Shown: positions 32,258 to 43,163, counted from the first letter of the stretch. The stretch: 64,000 nt of DNA from Polychytrium aggregatum (GCF_025602895.1 NW_026516225.1:434001-498000), one strand, 5' to 3'. Notes: generated by a model from the sequence alone, not told the origin. Program-made: numbers and translations.

Positions 32258-33099
32258 AGGCAGATCAGCGAGCGAAGAAGCCAGACGAGCGATGGGCAGC
32301 AGATGTATCGAAAGCAGAGGGGCAAAGTGCGAGCCCGCCGCCGGATGTGCTGGCAGTCAGGCACAGATCCATGTGTGGGAGCGTTGGTGAGCAGACGAAC
32401 AGGCGCCAGCCAAGACGCTTGATTGAGCTGTGCGGATGTGGATGTGGAGTGAACGGCCAGCTGCGGGGGAGGGGAGATAGCAGAATAAGCTTCGAATGGA
32501 ATCGCTTCACCGCTCGGCCCCTCAACAATTCCAATCAGAGCCTGATTGAGTCTGCGGCTGTAGCACCCAGGAGCTTTCGGGACAGCATTTGAACCCGACA
32601 CAATGCTGCCTCCGTCGCCTTCGGCACTTGCACAGCGAGAGTGCACAATTGCCACGCCTCGACGTTTCCGCTCGACGTCAGTCTGCAACCATACCGCCCC
32701 GCAACCTTTGGATGACGGAGATACTGTGCATCTCGCATTGAGGTTCGGAGAGCCCCTCCCCTTCCTTTAGCACCATCTCGAATCTCCCAGTGCAAAGGCA
32801 GTCGCTTCTGCGGGCGCCTGCCAAGTAACAGCAGCGATAGCATCGCCTAATTCCATCTCACCGAGACTCTGCGCTTCCCCAAACACAGCGCTTAGACAGC
32901 CATCCTCAGCCGCAAACGACAGGAATACTACCACCACCACCACCACCAACCTAGTGCCTCGGCCCTGCGGGCACACTGTCAATTCACACCATCGACGGTC
33001 TGGTCAGCGCGATAGCGAATACCCCCGGCAGAGTGGAAGAGAGCGAAACGCAACAAACCCAGCCAACTTTCGCGTGCATTCCCTGCGCATTCCACCACC
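32258..33099. other. Divergent intergenic region
   Basis: 0.84 kb between the divergent F-box and Arg/Asp-repeat genes, with an ACC trinucleotide run at 32929-32951 just upstream of the latter. No coding signature. Confidence 0.45.
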
Positions 33100-36000
33100 A
33101 TGCCCTGGAGTTCTGTGCCCAGAGTGACCCTCAACTTCATCGGGTTTCCCTCGAGCAGCAGCCAGACTACCGGCGATATACCACCAGCCCCTGCTCGACG
33201 AGTAATTGCTGAGCTTCCGGCGGCCTCTGAGCGCCGTCCCCTGTCCATCCAGGACTATCTCGTGCAAGTCAAGCAAGAGCATCTACCCGATGACAACGGG
33301 ATTGACCCAAACAAGGCCGTGCTCTACACGGGCGATTTCGTGGCCATACCCAAAGCCAGCGCCGTCGGCATCCTCCGAGACGGCGACCACTTGATTGTTG
33401 CAGCCTACGGCGGCCCTACAGGTAGGAGGGGGCTGACGCAGCTACAGGGCGGAATCCGTGGGATGGGTGGGATGCCGCTTAGTATGCGCAAGTCCAATGA
33501 ATACTACATGGCGAGCTGTTGTATTTGCATTTGGACATCCGTCTCACTCCGAATTCAGCCCCGGAGCGCTTCGGCTGCTTACACATGCCCCCAAAGACTT
33601 GTGCCGGATCGTGACATCGACATTACTAACCCTGGTCTCGCTCACAGGCAAAGACAAGCGCGGAGCCGACTCCCACCATGATGATGGTGCCAAGTCGAAA
33701 AGCCGGGGCGATGAGTCGGCAAAACCCAAGATTCGAGACGATAGAAAGGCTAGCTATGCATACGATTCTCACGTTCGCAGTTCGGACGATGAGATGCAGT
33801 CTCACCGAGAGAGAGACCGTGATGGCGGTCCGACGGATACCAAAGGCACTCGGCACTACGACGAGCGAAGTCGGCACGATAAGGACGATGACCGTGGATA
33901 CGACCGGAACGACCGGAACGACCGCGCTAGTGAACGAGATCGAGGATACGACGGCGACAAGGACAGAGATCGCGAAAGGGATCGTGGCGAGAAAGATCGG
34001 GGTGAGAAAGACCGGGATCGGGACAGGGACCGCGATCGAGACCGCAGCGACAAGGATCGCGGCGATAAGGATCGAGACCGAGACCGAGACCGGGACCGCA
34101 GTGATGGCTACGACGACAGAAAAAAGAAGCCGTCGGGTGGGAAGAGCAAGTACGACGACGACGAGCCGTATGAGCTGGTGGACACCAAGAGACTTGGGGC
34201 TAAGCCCGACCGCACCCGGCATGATGCTGATGACCGCAGCCACTCCAAGCTGCCGATCGAAGAAGAGGGCGACTATCGCGGACGGGACTCTCCCAAGAAG
34301 ACCTCCAAAGCCGACTACGATTCGCACAGCACCGAGTATGCGAAACGGCCGTCGGCAACAACCCGACCAGCAGCCAGCAATACACATGAAGGCGATCGTG
34401 ACCGTGAGACAGGCAGTCGAGGACGCCGAGCATCATCGCCAGGTCCGTCCAACATGAAGCCGGGCAGCGAGTCGCCGCCTCTCGACAAGGCCCATGAATC
34501 GTTTGCCAAGAACTCTGGAAGCAAGGACAGCTCGAAAAGTCCATATCCAAATCCACCAAGCTCCAAGGAGTCTCACTCTCGTTCAGCATCTATATCGCGG
34601 CGTGACGACGGTAAGCCGAATCGCGCACTGCAGAATGAGTCTGCCGCTGACTTGCTCCTCGTCCACTGGCCGATCGCTCACCGGTTTGTTCGTCGGTTTG
34701 CTGGAAACTAATCCAATGGCTAGATCGACCGCCAAAGCTTGGGAGCTCTGTTCAGTCAGCACAGACCACTGGTTCATCGAAGACGATCGAGCGAAGGCCC
34801 TCGCTGCAGATATCCGCCTCGATGACACCGGAGAAGCCGAAGGCGTCCTCGGGAGTCACCAGCTCCGGCGGCCGATTTTCGATTCATGAGGGACATTCAT
34901 CGGGAGGTGAGCAGCTGCAGCGACACCATCCACCGGCGGCGACATTGCTCCATGTTACCGCCCATCGCATTTTGTGTGCTGAGCATACGCTTGACGATGA
35001 ATCTGTTGTGACATCACTGTCCCGCGCTTACTGAAATCGCTCTTCATCGCAGGTAAAAGTCGTGAAGCCGAGTTTTGAAACGACAGCAAGATCAGTCAAA
35101 CGGCTCCGTCTGCCGAAGCTGCTCTGCGCTACGCGCGCTACAATCTGTCGTGGAACAGTGTCGTCTGGTTCGACAGGATTCAATCTTGCCAACGGAACCT
35201 CTGTTATCGCGATCCTGCCCAATGGTGCCTGCTCTCTTTGTGTCGTCACCTCCGTTTCCTTGCACACTCATGCCTTCGGAAAATACACTCGCTGTTTTGT
35301 GCAACCGCGCGCTCCGTCGCGCCACATGCCACGTGACGAGGCTGCCCGAGCACCGAGGACAGCCGAGGGCGCTCTCGCTCCGATGCTCTCCTCGCCTGGG
35401 GGTTTTTCGGGAGCGGCTCCACACGGCATCTCGAGATCCCTGCTTTCCCCCCCCCCAACTTCCCCAAGCCAGCCCGGTGGTTGCCTATCCCGATGAGCGA
35501 CAGACACGAGGTAGGCTGGAGCTACTAGGTCCTCGCGGGCCGCCACACGGGAGTGTGTTGAGGCGTCAGGCTTTTCCGAAGCGCTTGTCGACGGCTTATG
35601 CTTGCTCGCCTGGTCTAGCCTTACCGTCTTGGTGGGACCTCATGACGGCGTGCACTGCGGAAAGGCAAACGAGCGAACTTCCTGTCTCTGCGCTTGCCGG
35701 GCGATTGCTGGTATTCCATGCAGCTGCAGCTGCAGCCGTGTCTCCGATCACGGTGTTAGCCGGCTCCCCTCCCCCTCACGATTCGTTCCTCCCACCTCAG
35801 GATTACGAGCCCCGCAACGTCGAGAGATCCCACAGCGGATCTCCCGAGGAAAGCGGCTTCCGCAAGCAGCATGACGGTGATCATGGCTACAACTCCGATC
35901 GCGATCACAGCCCCAGAAGGTATGGCGCCTCGGCCAGCTCTACCCAACGCCCCCCCGTATCACCTCCCCTCCATCCTTTTATGCTTGGTTCAGCGCTCGG

Positions 36001-36163
36001 TGCAGAAGCGGCAGCAGGCAGCATTGCGGGCAAATGGATGCAGAGAAATCCTATTTGTTCACACCAATGCCCTCTGACGGAATTTGAATGCCAAGTCGCT
36101 GCCAAGTGTGAAGATGAAGATGGCGGCTTTGCGTTCTTTTGGTTGCGGGTTGCGAAGGGTTGA
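33100..36163 (+). CDS. Arg/Asp-repeat protein with coilin-like N-terminus (3' structure unresolved)
   Basis: Exons 33100-33421 and 33648-34610 join in phase (CAG/GTAGGA to CTCACAG). Residues 1-105 form a compact domain (VTLNFIGFPSS, SIQDYLVQVKQEHLPD, SAVGILRDGDHLIVAAYGG) that resembles the ubiquitin-like N-terminal fold of coilin, a Cajal-body protein. The resemblance is to pattern only. Exon 2 encodes about 140 residues of alternating Arg/Asp/Glu/Lys (RDRDRDRDRDRSDKDRG) and then a Ser/Lys-rich region with SP sites. Arg/Asp alternation is typical of spliceosome-associated proteins. Beyond the donor at 34611 the joins are uncertain. One clear later exon at about 35801-35921 encodes RNVERSHSGSPEESGFRKQH and ends at a good donor (AGAAG/GTATGG). 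A short alternative ends at 34889. See the finding on its boundary with the Tra2-like gene. Confidence 0.55.
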
Positions 36164-36750
36164 AGAGAGAAGGACCGCGCTGAAGGTCGCCAAGTTTAGG
36201 AACAAGAGTGAAGGAGGGCCGGCCGATACCTTGAAGGCGAATGCTCAAAGCAAACGTCGCGACCGAGGCTCGTGCGGCGGGGCCTGGTTGGGAGGCACAA
36301 GGCAAGAGAGAAGGCAATGGAAGGCGGAAGGGGAACTGAAGTGAAAAGAGATACGAAGGCGAACTGCATAGAAGGATAAGGGAAGGCGGCGAGCCGCAAG
36401 CGTAGAACGGAATCTAGTCTCGACAGAGCAGGCCGCCGAGGGGTGCTCACAACGCCTCGCGGGCTGATCGAATGCTGCAACCCTGTCCCGGCACGAGCCT
36501 GGATCCAAGCGCTTTCCTTTTTGCCTTTCCCTTTGGCCTCCTTCCCAATTGCTCCTCGCCATCACCTCGCTTTCGGACCGTCATCTCTCGCCCTCGCTCT
36601 GCCTTTGCAAACCAATGGCGTCAGAGCTTGCTATGCGCCGGTCAACGCTCTCTGGTCGATCAACGGCTTCTCCAAATGCGCATACCAAGCTCGCCTTGAA
36701 TCTCAAGTCGTTCTTGAAGTCTGCCAAACGCAACGTTTGTAACTAATATT
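36164..36750. other. Spacer before the Tra2-like gene
   Basis: Contains a C/T-rich stretch (36505-36600), like the leaders of other genes here, and an ATG at 36615 that opens a 43-codon frame (MASELAMRRSTLSGRSTASP) ending at TAA. This might be a short upstream frame or a first exon. Confidence 0.35.
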
Positions 36751-36754
36751 CAAT

Positions 36755-38237
36755 ATGTCCGGCATTTGCGATTGTCTCTGCATGCTCTCGACTCCCGTGA
36801 TCGACGGCGGCTGCCACTGGATCCTCGCATGCTCAGGTACCGTTTGCTTGCCCGAGTCCAGCAGCTGGATGCGGCGTGTTCGAGGCGATTTGTCCTTGTC
36901 CTTGTCCTTGTCCTTGTCCTTGTCCTTGCCGGACCGGCTTTCTCTTCGGCCGACTCTCTACTCATGCTCGCTGCTCTTCCAGATCGAGCTCTCGGTCTCC
37001 TACTCGAACCTCGTCCCGCCCTGCCCACGCTCGCTACGGATCTCCCTCCTATGTACGTATCCACGAGTGTCTGGATCTATGCAGCAGCTGTCATCGCTAG
37101 CACTGGCGTCATCGGTATAGGACAACCTGCACGCGCGCGCACTTGCTCACCCGGGTGCTTTCGATTGCAGCAAAGCCCCCCTCCCTCCAAGGTCTTGGGT
37201 GTCTTTGGTCTCAGCCTGAGAACCCGCGAGGAAGACTTGCAGCATCTCTTTGGGGAGTACGGACGCGTTGAAAAGGTTACCCTCATCGTGGATCGCAATG
37301 TAAGTCTCGGATGCGGGGAGTAGCGGACATTGTCAACCTGGAGGCGCAATCGGGCTGAAGACTTGCTTGCAATCAATATGCAATCAGTATCCCGTATTGA
37401 CATTTCGCTCGGTCATAGACCAACCAATCCAAGGGTTTTGCCTTCGTCCAAATGGCGGATGAAAACAGTGCCGCCGAAGCCAAGGAGAAGCTCAACGGCA
37501 TGGTAAGCTGGTCGGCAGCGCACTGGTTGGATGGATGGGCATGCCTATTATAGCCGGGGGGGGGCAACAATGGCACTCCTGTGTTCCGCTGCCACCAGGC
37601 TCTGGTGCATCTGAACAGCTTTGCAACAATTCTTCGGAGCCTCTGACTTTTGTATCATTGCGATCGCTGCTTTTTAGAGCTACCACGATCGGTCCATGCG
37701 TGTCGGTATGTAGGAATGGCGAAGCCCCGGTTTGAGAACACGAATTAGCTCCAAATGGTCCATCTAGCTATCCATCGGCGTAACAAGGCCCAGCTCAGCT
37801 GTTCCAATTGCGTTGCTAACCCTATTCCTCCTTCTGCAGACTTTTCGTTCACCTCCAAGCCCCACGATCCCACCCCTGGCCAGTACATGGGACGAAAGAC
37901 CCAGCGCGACGGCTTCCGTGACCGTGGCGGACGCTTTGACCGCGATCGCCGCGACCGTGATCGTTTCGACCGCCGTGATCGCGACTACGATCGCCGCGAC
38001 CGTGACTATGATCGTGATCGCGATTACGATCGCCGTGACCGCGAACCCGACCGAGACTACGATCGTGACCGTGGCTATGATCGTGACCGTGATTACGATC
38101 GCCGTGATCGCGAATACGACCGAGACTATGATCGCGATCGCGACCGCGATTACGATCGCCGCGACCGATACGAGCGCGAGAGCCGACGCCAACGCAGCAC
38201 CAGCCGCGAGCGAAGATACCGCAGCCGCTCGCGCTAG
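36755..38237 (+). CDS. TRA2: Tra2-like SR splicing factor (RRM) with Arg/Asp-repeat tail
   Basis: Five exons are firm and in phase: 36983-37052, 37171-37299, 37419-37502, 37678-37705 (28 bases) and 37840-38237. The 5' exon is unresolved. Exon A encodes an RS stretch (SSSRSPTRTSSRPAHARYGS). The RRM follows: RNP2-like VLGVFGLSLRTREEDL, RNP1 KGFAFVQM, and an end MRVDFSF continuous with KPHDPTPGQYMGR. This last segment matches the linker that identifies Tra2 proteins (ITKRPHTPTPGIYMGR-type). Tra2 binds GAA-rich exonic enhancers and promotes exon inclusion in the nucleus. Unlike animal Tra2, the C-terminal tail is not mainly RS but a long Arg/Asp/Tyr repeat (RRDRDYDRDRDYDRRD) ending in a short true RS segment (SRERRYRSRSR). 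The intron before exon A includes a (TTGTCC)n run. SR-like identity is strong; the start is unknown. Confidence 0.83.
36891..36928 (+). repeat. (TTGTCC)n repeat
   Basis: Six near-perfect TTGTCC units just upstream of the acceptor of the first firm exon of the Tra2-like gene. It may act as a long polypyrimidine tract. Confidence 0.85.
37907..38170 (+). repeat. Arg/Asp codon repeat region
   Basis: Degenerate tandem units of CGxGAC/CGxGAT, with interspersed TAC/TAT, encode R-D and D-Y-D-R blocks in the Tra2-like tail. Synonymous changes between units suggest selection on the protein rather than recent expansion. Confidence 0.8.
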
Positions 38238-38861
38238 ACGAGAGGCGACAGTCTTTTGCGCCTGGCCAGCTGCCGCTGGAGCTCGGATGCCAACCGTTTC
38301 CTCCCATCTTGCTTTCCTGCCGACGCGCCGGCTGATGCTGTGGCTGCAGCGACGATCGACGGAAGAGGAGCGCATCCGCACTTGCTCTGTCCGCTCCCGC
38401 TCTGCTCGTGCCCGATGCTCGAGCGACGAAATATACACGTTGTGCAATCTAGCACCCCTTTGACCGAGTGAGTGGGCGGCCCGCTCTCTGAAGACTGCCC
38501 ACAGGACCGTCGTCTGTCGTTTGTCGTTTGTCGTGTGTCGTGTGTCGTGTGTCGTTTGTCGTTTGTCGTTTGTCGTTTGTCGTTTGGTGCTGTCGCTGCT
38601 TCGTCGCCAATCCCGCGTCCCGCCTTCCATGTGCGCAGCTGCCAGCCGTCCCGGCTAACTTGACACGTGATCCTGCCCCAGCAAATCAGCAGCGGCCAGG
38701 CGTTCGCCCGCCCCTCTGGTCAGAAGTGCTCGCCAACGAGGCCCATCTCCAGAGCCGCTTTTCTTTTCTCCCTGTCGTGAACGAAGGCAGCAAGTCCGCC
38801 GCACCCGCCTGCTCTTGCCTCTCTCTCTCTCTGTCTGTTCGGGACTGTTGCTGGCCAAACC
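38238..38861. other. Spacer between the Tra2-like gene and the p24 gene
   Basis: Holds the 3' end of the Tra2-like gene, a (TCGTTTG/TCGTGTG) repeat, and a CT-rich leader (38800-38832, TCTCTCTCTCTCT) just before the p24 ATG. Confidence 0.5.
38511..38588. repeat. Seven-base TCGTTTG/TCGTGTG tandem repeat
   Basis: About ten consecutive seven-base units, TCGTTTG with TCGTGTG variants clustered in the middle, in intergenic DNA. Confidence 0.9.
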
Positions 38862-40462
38862 ATGATGATGCTTCGCCTGTGGACAACCCTGGCTCTGCTC
38901 GTGGCCTGTGTGTCGGCAGTCAAGTTCGAGCTGTATGCCGAGCCGCATGGCCAGGAGGAGCAGTCTCGCCACTGCCTTGGCCAGTACATGGGCAAGGACG
39001 TCCTTGTGGTGGGATCGGTCGATGTCGGCGAGAGCCCCTATGCCCAGCAGGTCAACATTGAGGTGAGTTGCGCCATGTGTCTGGCCAAGCTGTTCTGCGG
39101 TTGTTGGTCGCGGCCATCTCGGCTCGCCCTTGCTTTCGGATCGCTCGGAGACGCCCCACGGTTACTGCCGTCCTTGATGGCCGTCGTTGCCCCAGTGCTC
39201 TGCAGCATCAATCACGATCCAGTTGGTGGTCCTCGGGCGGCATCCGGAGCATCTTGAGCGACGAGCAAGGGATTGGCTGATCCTCATACAGCCCGGCCCA
39301 GATCAAGACCAGTACGCCAAACGCTCGACCTTGTCGCTGGGTGTATGAGGCCAGTGCGCCCTGTGCCAAAGATCCAACGATCCAACGGCAAAGAAAACGA
39401 GACGCTCGTCAAAGCTGCCCGCCACCGATTGACCAGAGCATCCTCCTCTCGAAATATAGATCATTGATACCAGTGATGCATCCAACAAGTATTTCTCCAA
39501 GCGATCGGCCTCTGGCATCCAAAAGTTCTCTTTCACCACCCACGCCTATGCTGAAGTCAAGTTCTGTTTCACCAACGTCCTCGAGCCTGGTGTGTATCGC
39601 CGCTGTGCACCCATTCGTGATGTGCTTGCTCGCTCGAAGATGGTCATCCAGCAAACGGATACCATGGGCTTCCGCGGACGGTGGGCAGCAGCTGCCTTGC
39701 CGACCCGAGTCCATCTCCATGCGCGATACTGGGCCATGGCATCAGCAGCTGTACTGCCGCTCTGCAGCTGTCCTGGCGCTCTGCAGCCCTTATCACGCTT
39801 CGTGTATTTGCTGATCAAACCGTGGCTTGTCCCTGATCGGGTCCTGCCAGGTATCCACCCTGGTCCCCAGTACAAGAAGACGATCCAGCTCCATGTTGAT
39901 ACCGGCGCCGAGGCCACAGACTACTCGGCCATGAAAGAAAACGAGAACCTGAAGCCCCACGAGCTCGAGCTCAAGCGTCTGGAGAACATGATGAACGAGA
40001 TGGTCGGCGAGCTTGATCAGCTCCAATCCCTCGAAGCCCAAATGCGCGACATTAACGGTGGGTGTAGAGATGGCTGGTCTTTCTTGATGTCTCCTTGGAC
40101 CAAGGATTACTGGCGGACGACCTCATCCCTATTGTGTGATGCAGCACGCGGGATTTGCAACCTTGACAATGCCCACTGACCCTGCCCGCTTTGATTTCAA
40201 AAAGAATCCACCAACGATCGCGTCAAATGGCTCAGCATTGTCTCCCTGGTCTTCATGTTCGCCGTGGGCGGCTGGCAAATCTGGTACCTGAAAAAGTTCT
40301 TCGAATCCAAGGTAAGGGCCGGCAGAGTTGATCAAATTGTCATGATCAGCAGATTGATCAGCGGATTGATCAGTGGCTGCCGGTAGTCTCTGTTGCTATA
40401 CTCTCGTCGCTCATCCATACGCCATTCAATCGGCTGGCTCATTGCTTTAGAAACTCATTTGA
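38862..40462 (+). CDS. ERV25: p24/emp24 cargo receptor, Erv25/TMED10 type
   Basis: Five exons (38862-39062, 39460-39589, 39851-40057, 40205-40311, 40451-40462) sum to 657 bases, 218 residues, the usual p24 length. Residues 1-19 are a signal peptide (LRLWTTLALLVACVSA). The GOLD domain follows (KFELYAEPH, CLGQYM, KFSFTTHAYAEVKFCFTN, with the paired Cys), then a coiled coil (ELELKRLENMMNEMVGELDQ). A single membrane span (LSIVSLVFMFAVGGWQIWYL) ends in the cytoplasmic tail KKFFESKKLI. FF binds COPII and COPI, and KKLI is a dilysine retrieval signal; this tail is that of the delta subfamily (Erv25, TMED10). These proteins cycle between ER and Golgi and sort GPI-anchored and other cargo. The last exon is only 12 bases and completes the dilysine signal. 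Confidence 0.94.
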
Positions 40463-40877
40463 GCGACAGACAGCAAGCAGCGATCCCCGCGTCGGCGTCA
40501 CTCTGAAGTGCATGCTTCATGATATAGATAGCCAGCAACTCAATATATTCCGATATGGAGCGATGTGCTCACCACGGCTTTATCACGCATTCAACCACTG
40601 TGCTGAAAAATGCCGGAGGAAACCTGCCGTGGCGATATAATCAGAGTACATGGCCCTCCTCGCCCTTTCCCCAGGAGGACCGCGAGGATCGCCAAGCACC
40701 TTCTCTTGGCCATGGGCCGCTCCGTGGATACTGCAGGCGCCTTCGGATGTGTGATGGAGCCCTGGCTCTCCGGAGATGCGAAGAAGATCGATTGCAACTC
40801 GCCACGCTTGCATCGTTGCCGCCCACTTCAACTCGGCGCCCCTTGCCCTTGGCAGTAGAGTCGCCGCCAGGTTGTCC
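40463..40877. other. Intergenic region between convergent genes
   Basis: Spacer between the p24 stop and the DRC5 stop (minus). No gene or repeat of note. Confidence 0.45.
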
Positions 40878-43163
40878 TCAGAGAGCCTGCATGTTCTCGG
40901 CAATGATGCCTTGGATCGCCACAGAGTACTCCTGTGAAAGGTCCGTGACGCGGATATCAAAGAAGGTGACGTACTGGAGAGCAGCATCAGATCGCAGTGA
41001 GTGTGCTGCCGCAATGGGCCCTCACCCCTGCAGCGCCCTTCATCCAGCAGACCATCGGCACCTACCTTGTTTTGGCTAATGGCTTCAAAGAGCGCTTTGC
41101 CCGCGGTATCGACTTCCTTCTTGGCGTCGTCTCCAAAGTTTCCCGGAGCGCTGGTCCCAGCCGCAGCAGCCGAGGCAACAGCGGGTGCCGCCGAAGCTGC
41201 AAAGATGGTCGTGGCCGATGGAAACAGGCCGAGCTTATTGCAGGATAAATCCAGAGACGCCAACTGCCTCCCGTTTTTCTCCAAAAGGGCGCAAAGGGCA
41301 CGGACGGTCTCGGCGCCGAGGTTGTTGCCGCATAGGTCGACGCTGACGAGGGTGTCGTTCTTTCGCAGCTCGCCGCAGAGCTGGGCACCGCCTGTGTCTC
41401 CGATGTAGTTCATCCGTAGCCTCAGATGCTGCAGCGTCTTGTTAGTGGCGAGTGCCTTGCCCAGACAGTAGGCGCCCTGCCGGCCAACCTTGTTGTTCGA
41501 GAGATTGAGGTCAGCCAGGACGGTCGTTTGCACGGATAACACTTTGGCGAGTGCTCGGGCACCGCTGTCCCCGATCTTGTTGTGCGAAAGATCTGGGGAG
41601 TAGGCGAGATGAAGGGCCATACAGTGTTAGAGGCAGTCCGAGCCAGGCTCAACTGCCATAGGAAGCATGTTCAGGATCGCCAACAATGAGGCGTGGATGT
41701 CCGGCAACGACATTGTCCTCAACGCCAGGCCCTTGAGTGGTGCGCAAGCATTGCTCACCGAGCGTTTTCAGAGCCTTGTTGGTCAGGAGTGCATTCGAGA
41801 TCAGCCTGCATCGATCGTCATCGACAGAGCTGCTCTGGATCCTGAGCGAGGTCAGGGTGTTATTGGCCTTGAGGACGTTGGTCAGCAAGACGCAGTCATT
41901 GAGGGTCATGCCAAAGAACGACCAGTTGAAATCGATGTTGCAGTCCCGAATCCTGAGCCGAAGCAACGAGTCAGAAGCGCCATCAATCAACCAGAGTCCA
42001 TGTGAGAAGTGCCAATAGAATGCACATTCGATCAACCCCAGCCTCCACGGCGCTCACCCATAGTAGATGCTCAGGTCGCGCAGTTGCGGCAGACTCGACA
42101 CCATTGTCTGGAGATCCAGGTGGTCAGGAGGTGGATCCGTGGCTTTGACGACAGTTCCTTCCGCTGGCTCCGTGGGTCTGAGCTGCTTGATGACGAGTTT
42201 GTTGATGCATGGCGATAGGAGCCGGACGGTGGCCAGGAAGACATCCCACTCATCGCTGCCCCGGCCTTTCTTTGGTGAGTACGACTCGATAATTGTCTGG
42301 AGATGAAGCTCGCAAAAGAGCTGTTTCCACGAGCCCCCGTGCTGCTTGGGATCGCAGTTTTTGAAGTTGGCAACGGCGCGCCGCTTCCAATACAGCTGCT
42401 CGGGGATCAGCGGCGTCACGATCGTAAGCGGCAGCTCGGTCGAGATGGACGATAGGACCCGTTCGCGATGTTTGGACGGGATTCCGTTGATGATGGGCCT
42501 CTCTAGCAGGCGGAGTGAGCGAGACCGCAGCAGCATTCGTTAGTCTGGCATGCAAGCCGATTGGCGATGAAGTCGAGTATTCAAGTGAATGGTGCAAGCC
42601 CTCTGGGGGCGACTGTCCCTACTGAACCGCTTTTCACGCTGAGTGCTTGTCGCTCATGTCGCTCGAGTATTCCGTCGGCTTCGAAGGCAGCCGCAGGTGG
42701 CTCCCCTTCCCCGCAACCCTGAGAGAGCAGTCATCCCGCCGTCGACGCTCGTTCCCACGCGCTTACTCTCAAAGTTGGTCACGATTGCCTTGATGCACAA
42801 ATCGCTGAGCTTTGGGACGGGCGACAGGTTCCATTCGGGGTCTTCGGCCAGGATTCTGCGCTGGGCGAGACGCCGCTCCTTGCCCGACATTCCTGCGAGC
42901 GGATCGGTTGGCGGCGCTGGTCCTCCAAAGATGCCCATGCTGAGCTCCGGATGGGACACTCGCGACTCGTCGTTGTTGCCGGGTGCAGTTGATTTGCGGG
43001 ATTCAAGGCCTCGTCCCCGAGAGGGTGCGAGCGACTCGATTGCACTGACGGTCAGGTTGCCGTTGGAGTGAGACTGCAGCCCTGAGAGCGCTGCGGCTGA
43101 GACATCGGCATTGGTGCTGCCGTCTTCGGCTCCTATGATTTCGGGTGGGGCGAGCTCGGCCAT
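40878..43163 (-). CDS. TCTE1: Dynein regulatory complex subunit 5 (TCTE1/DRC5), flagellar
   Basis: Five exons (43163-42767, 42502-42058, 41952-41759, 41592-41066, 40973-40878) sum to 1659 bases, 552 residues; human TCTE1 has about 500. A disordered N-terminus (to about 95) precedes the family-specific block ILAEDPEWNLSPVPKLSDLC. This is followed by ERVLSSISTELPL-type helices, the diagnostic HGGSWKQLFCELHL, and the DCNIDFNWSFFGMTLNDC segment. Leucine-rich repeats of the ribonuclease-inhibitor type follow (LDLSHNKIGDSGARALAKVL, LNLSNNKVGRQGA, RLRMNYIGDTGGAQL, VDLCGNNLGAETV, LDLSCNKLG). An Ala-rich insert interrupts the final repeats before FFDIRVTDLSQE. DRC5 belongs to the nexin-dynein regulatory complex that links axonemal doublets and controls flagellar beating. 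With B9D2 it shows that the organism makes motile flagellated cells. Confidence 0.95.

Noticed and set aside
33626-34387. Minus-strand hydrophobic Val/Ile-rich frame (and a similar one at 37764-38630)
   Set aside because: These are antisense readings of the Arg/Asp repeats (GAT/CGA read as ATC/TCG-type codons), not membrane proteins.
38511-38588. CRISPR-like or transposon terminal repeat
   Set aside because: The seven-base units are contiguous without spacers, and no transposase or target duplication lies nearby. It is a simple tandem repeat in eukaryotic DNA.
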